Shown here one piece after another: positions 5,999 through 6,793 of a DNA stretch of 6,793 bases. The stretch's first letter is position 1. Each line of letters opens with the position of its first letter. Source of the DNA: JACRDV01 sp024860865 [NCBI: Methanobacteriota archaeon] (GTDB taxonomy: Archaea > JACRDV01); NCBI GenBank assembly GCA_024860865.1, contig JACRDV010000040.1, positions 1 to 6,793 of the forward strand, in the 5' to 3' direction. The translations under genes were made by a program, and so were the position numbers. Under the pieces are notes generated by a model, which worked only from the letters and a program-made list of their open reading frames with translations, had not been told where the DNA came from and made no database searches.

Positions 5999-6133
5999 AT
6001 GTGTATAGAGTGTTTTCTTTCAAAAAAGAACGAGAAAGAAGAACAAGAATTGAAGCAAGTTACTTCTAGCTTTCAATATAAGTCAGCAAAAGAGCTTAGT
6101 AGAAATCCAAGGTCTCCTCAACATAAAGGCTAA
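5999..6133 (+). CDS. Uncharacterised 44-residue CxxC protein
   Basis: A small hydrophilic, highly charged protein that I do not recognise. It begins MCIECF, with Cys2 and Cys5 forming a CxxC pair, then a Lys/Glu-rich helix-like stretch (about 9-20) and a basic tail ending in RSPQHKG. There is no signal peptide or membrane segment, so it should be cytoplasmic. It is supported as a gene by a near-perfect Shine-Dalgarno five bases upstream and its place 25 bases after the CopD-like gene on the same strand, which makes an operon likely. An N-terminal CxxC could bind a metal ion or act as a thiol switch. Given the neighbours, an accessory role to the membrane protein or its regulator is a reasonable guess, but no function is shown by the sequence. 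Confidence 0.65.
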   Translation: MCIECFLSKKNEKEEQELKQVTSSFQYKSAKELSRNPRSPQHKG

Positions 6134-6170
6134 AGAAATGATTAACTTTAAGTTGTCTAAAAATTTCAAA

Positions 6171-6180
6171 TTATTTTTCC
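6171..6180 (+). terminator. T-rich tract after the CxxC gene
   Basis: TTATTTTTCC lies about 40 bases after the small gene's stop codon and could serve as a U-tract terminator for the plus-strand operon. A short palindrome AACTT-T-AAGTT at 6144-6154 precedes it but is too weak and too far away to act as a classic hairpin. The stretch 6134-6223 holds nothing else recognisable. Confidence 0.3.
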
Positions 6181-6223
6181 AGCTAAATGAATTAGGGGAC
6201 TAGAATTAGAGACTGCTACAAAC

Positions 6224-6512
6224 TTATTCTTTTAATGCTTTTAGATCTTCTTCAAGTTCTTTTATTCCGTATCGCACCTTGATCTTTCTTTCTCTTAAAA
6301 TTTCCATCATTTTCCAAAGAGAGATATTAACTAACCTTGCTGCCTTCCAGAGAGTTGCTTTCCTCTTTATACAGTTGAATTGTTTTCCGCAATTTCTTTT
6401 CTTTAATATCTAAAGTCAGAAGTTCTCTAACCAATTCGGATTTGTCCTTAGATTCTTCCTTTGATAGTTTTTCCAACATTTTTTGGATTTCAGCGGTTAA
6501 TCTAAAGGACAT
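6224..6512 (-). pseudogene. Frameshifted UPF0175-type ribbon-helix-helix antitoxin
   Basis: Two reading frames join to one gene of about 95-96 codons. The first (from ATG at 6512) gives MSFRLTAEIQ..., a ribbon-helix-helix DNA-binding start with a β-strand and two helices, to about residue 51 (QLYKE). It then runs off frame to a stop at 6327. In the +1 frame from 6358 the sequence resumes as ATLWKAARLVNISLWKMMEI and ends LEEDLKALKE at 6224, the C-terminal domain of the UPF0175 family. The break lies at 6359-6365 (GAGGAAA), where the family usually has a Y-x-x-GK motif; loss of two bases, or gain of one, restores it. UPF0175 proteins are antitoxin-like and usually lie next to a PIN-domain (DUF3368) nuclease; none is present here. 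It could be a decayed orphan, an assembly error, or less likely a programmed frameshift. Confidence 0.75.
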
Positions 6513-6539
6513 GAGCCCCCCATTTTTATCACATAATAC

Positions 6540-6561
6540 AACTATATAGATTGTATATTTG
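6540..6561 (-). promoter_or_regulatory. TATA-like promoter and short palindrome upstream of the UPF0175 gene
   Basis: On the minus strand AATATACAATCTATATAGT contains a TATA-like CTATATAG centred about 35 bases before the ATG, a suitable distance for a short leader. ATATA and TATAT arms around a five-base spacer form a small palindrome over it, the sort of site a ribbon-helix-helix protein would use to regulate itself. A G-rich run sits just before the ATG but is not a good Shine-Dalgarno. Confidence 0.4.
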
Positions 6562-6793
6562 CTTACGCCGTTAGGAGCACGAGCTCATGAAGTAATAATG
6601 AGTGCCATGCAGAGCTAGAGAATGTAGGGGAAAAACTTCACATCGAGTGTGCAAATTTTGCAGAGAGAACTGTTAAATAAATCTTCAAATGGCTAAACGC
6701 CTATGAAGCCCGCTTCTTTCGGTTAAGAATGAAAAACTTCAATTAAAGCAAAATCGCCTCATTTAAGCAAATTGAAGCTAGAGATAGGCAAAT
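6562..6793. other. Right-end region without an intact gene
   Basis: No intact reading frame of convincing character was found on either strand. Plus-strand frame 6591-6746 reads fairly protein-like on both sides of a TAA at 6678 (before it ...LHIECANFAERTVK, after it IFKWLNAYEARFF...), which may be a decayed gene fragment. Repeats are weak: AAAAACTTCA occurs at 6631-6640 and 6732-6741, and CTTCAATT (6737-6744) is inverted at 6770-6777. The window ends here, so a larger element may continue beyond it. Confidence 0.3.

Noticed and set aside
5706-6023. Minus-strand 105-codon frame opposite the CopD-like gene
   Set aside because: Low-complexity Thr/Asn/Ile composition typical of a membrane-protein antisense frame, and it overlaps two better supported genes.
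6705-6716. GAAGC-CC-GCTTC palindrome as the end of a transposon
   Set aside because: The loop of two bases is too short for a hairpin, no transposase or TnpB remnant is nearby, and there is no flanking target duplication.

Overview
The window looks like chromosomal DNA from an AT-rich archaeon, possibly a Bathyarchaeia/TACK-type lineage and likely from a metagenome assembly. The evidence is a free-standing B3/B4-domain protein of archaeal type, a short archaeal-style ThiI PP-loop protein, a UPF0175-type antitoxin relic, a COG1361-like surface protein next to an ABC-2 exporter, TATA-like promoters with short leaders, and U-tract terminators without hairpins. The lineage is an inference; there is no rRNA or tRNA to anchor it.

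Layout. Positions 1-192 are an AT-rich upstream region with three ACCACAA-type elements around TATA-like sequence. A plus-strand gene for a B3/B4-domain protein follows (193-858). It converges on a compact minus-strand block that reads from right to left: an HxlR-type regulator (5359-5018), a ThiI-like PP-loop protein (4979-4314), a DrrA-type ABC ATPase (about 4255-3284), an ABC-2 permease (3279-2125) and a membrane-anchored three-repeat surface protein (2116-911). The last three form a tightly coupled exporter operon. At both internal junctions a GGTGA Shine-Dalgarno lies on or next to the stop codon of the gene before.

Divergent from hxlR, across a 92-bp intergenic region packed with inverted repeats, is a plus-strand pair: a four-helix CopD/DUF-like membrane protein (5452-5973) and an uncharacterised 44-residue CxxC protein (5999-6133), which has a near-perfect Shine-Dalgarno. 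The regulator itself carries a CxC motif just before its winged-helix domain. This is the most interesting part of the window: a candidate redox- or metal-responsive module of cysteine-bearing regulator, membrane protein and CxxC microprotein.

At the right end is a frameshifted minus-strand UPF0175-type ribbon-helix-helix gene (6512-6224) with its own TATA-like promoter but no toxin gene beside it. The final 250 bases hold no intact gene, only a possible decayed coding fragment and weak repeats. I saw no tRNA, rRNA, CRISPR array or complete insertion sequence.
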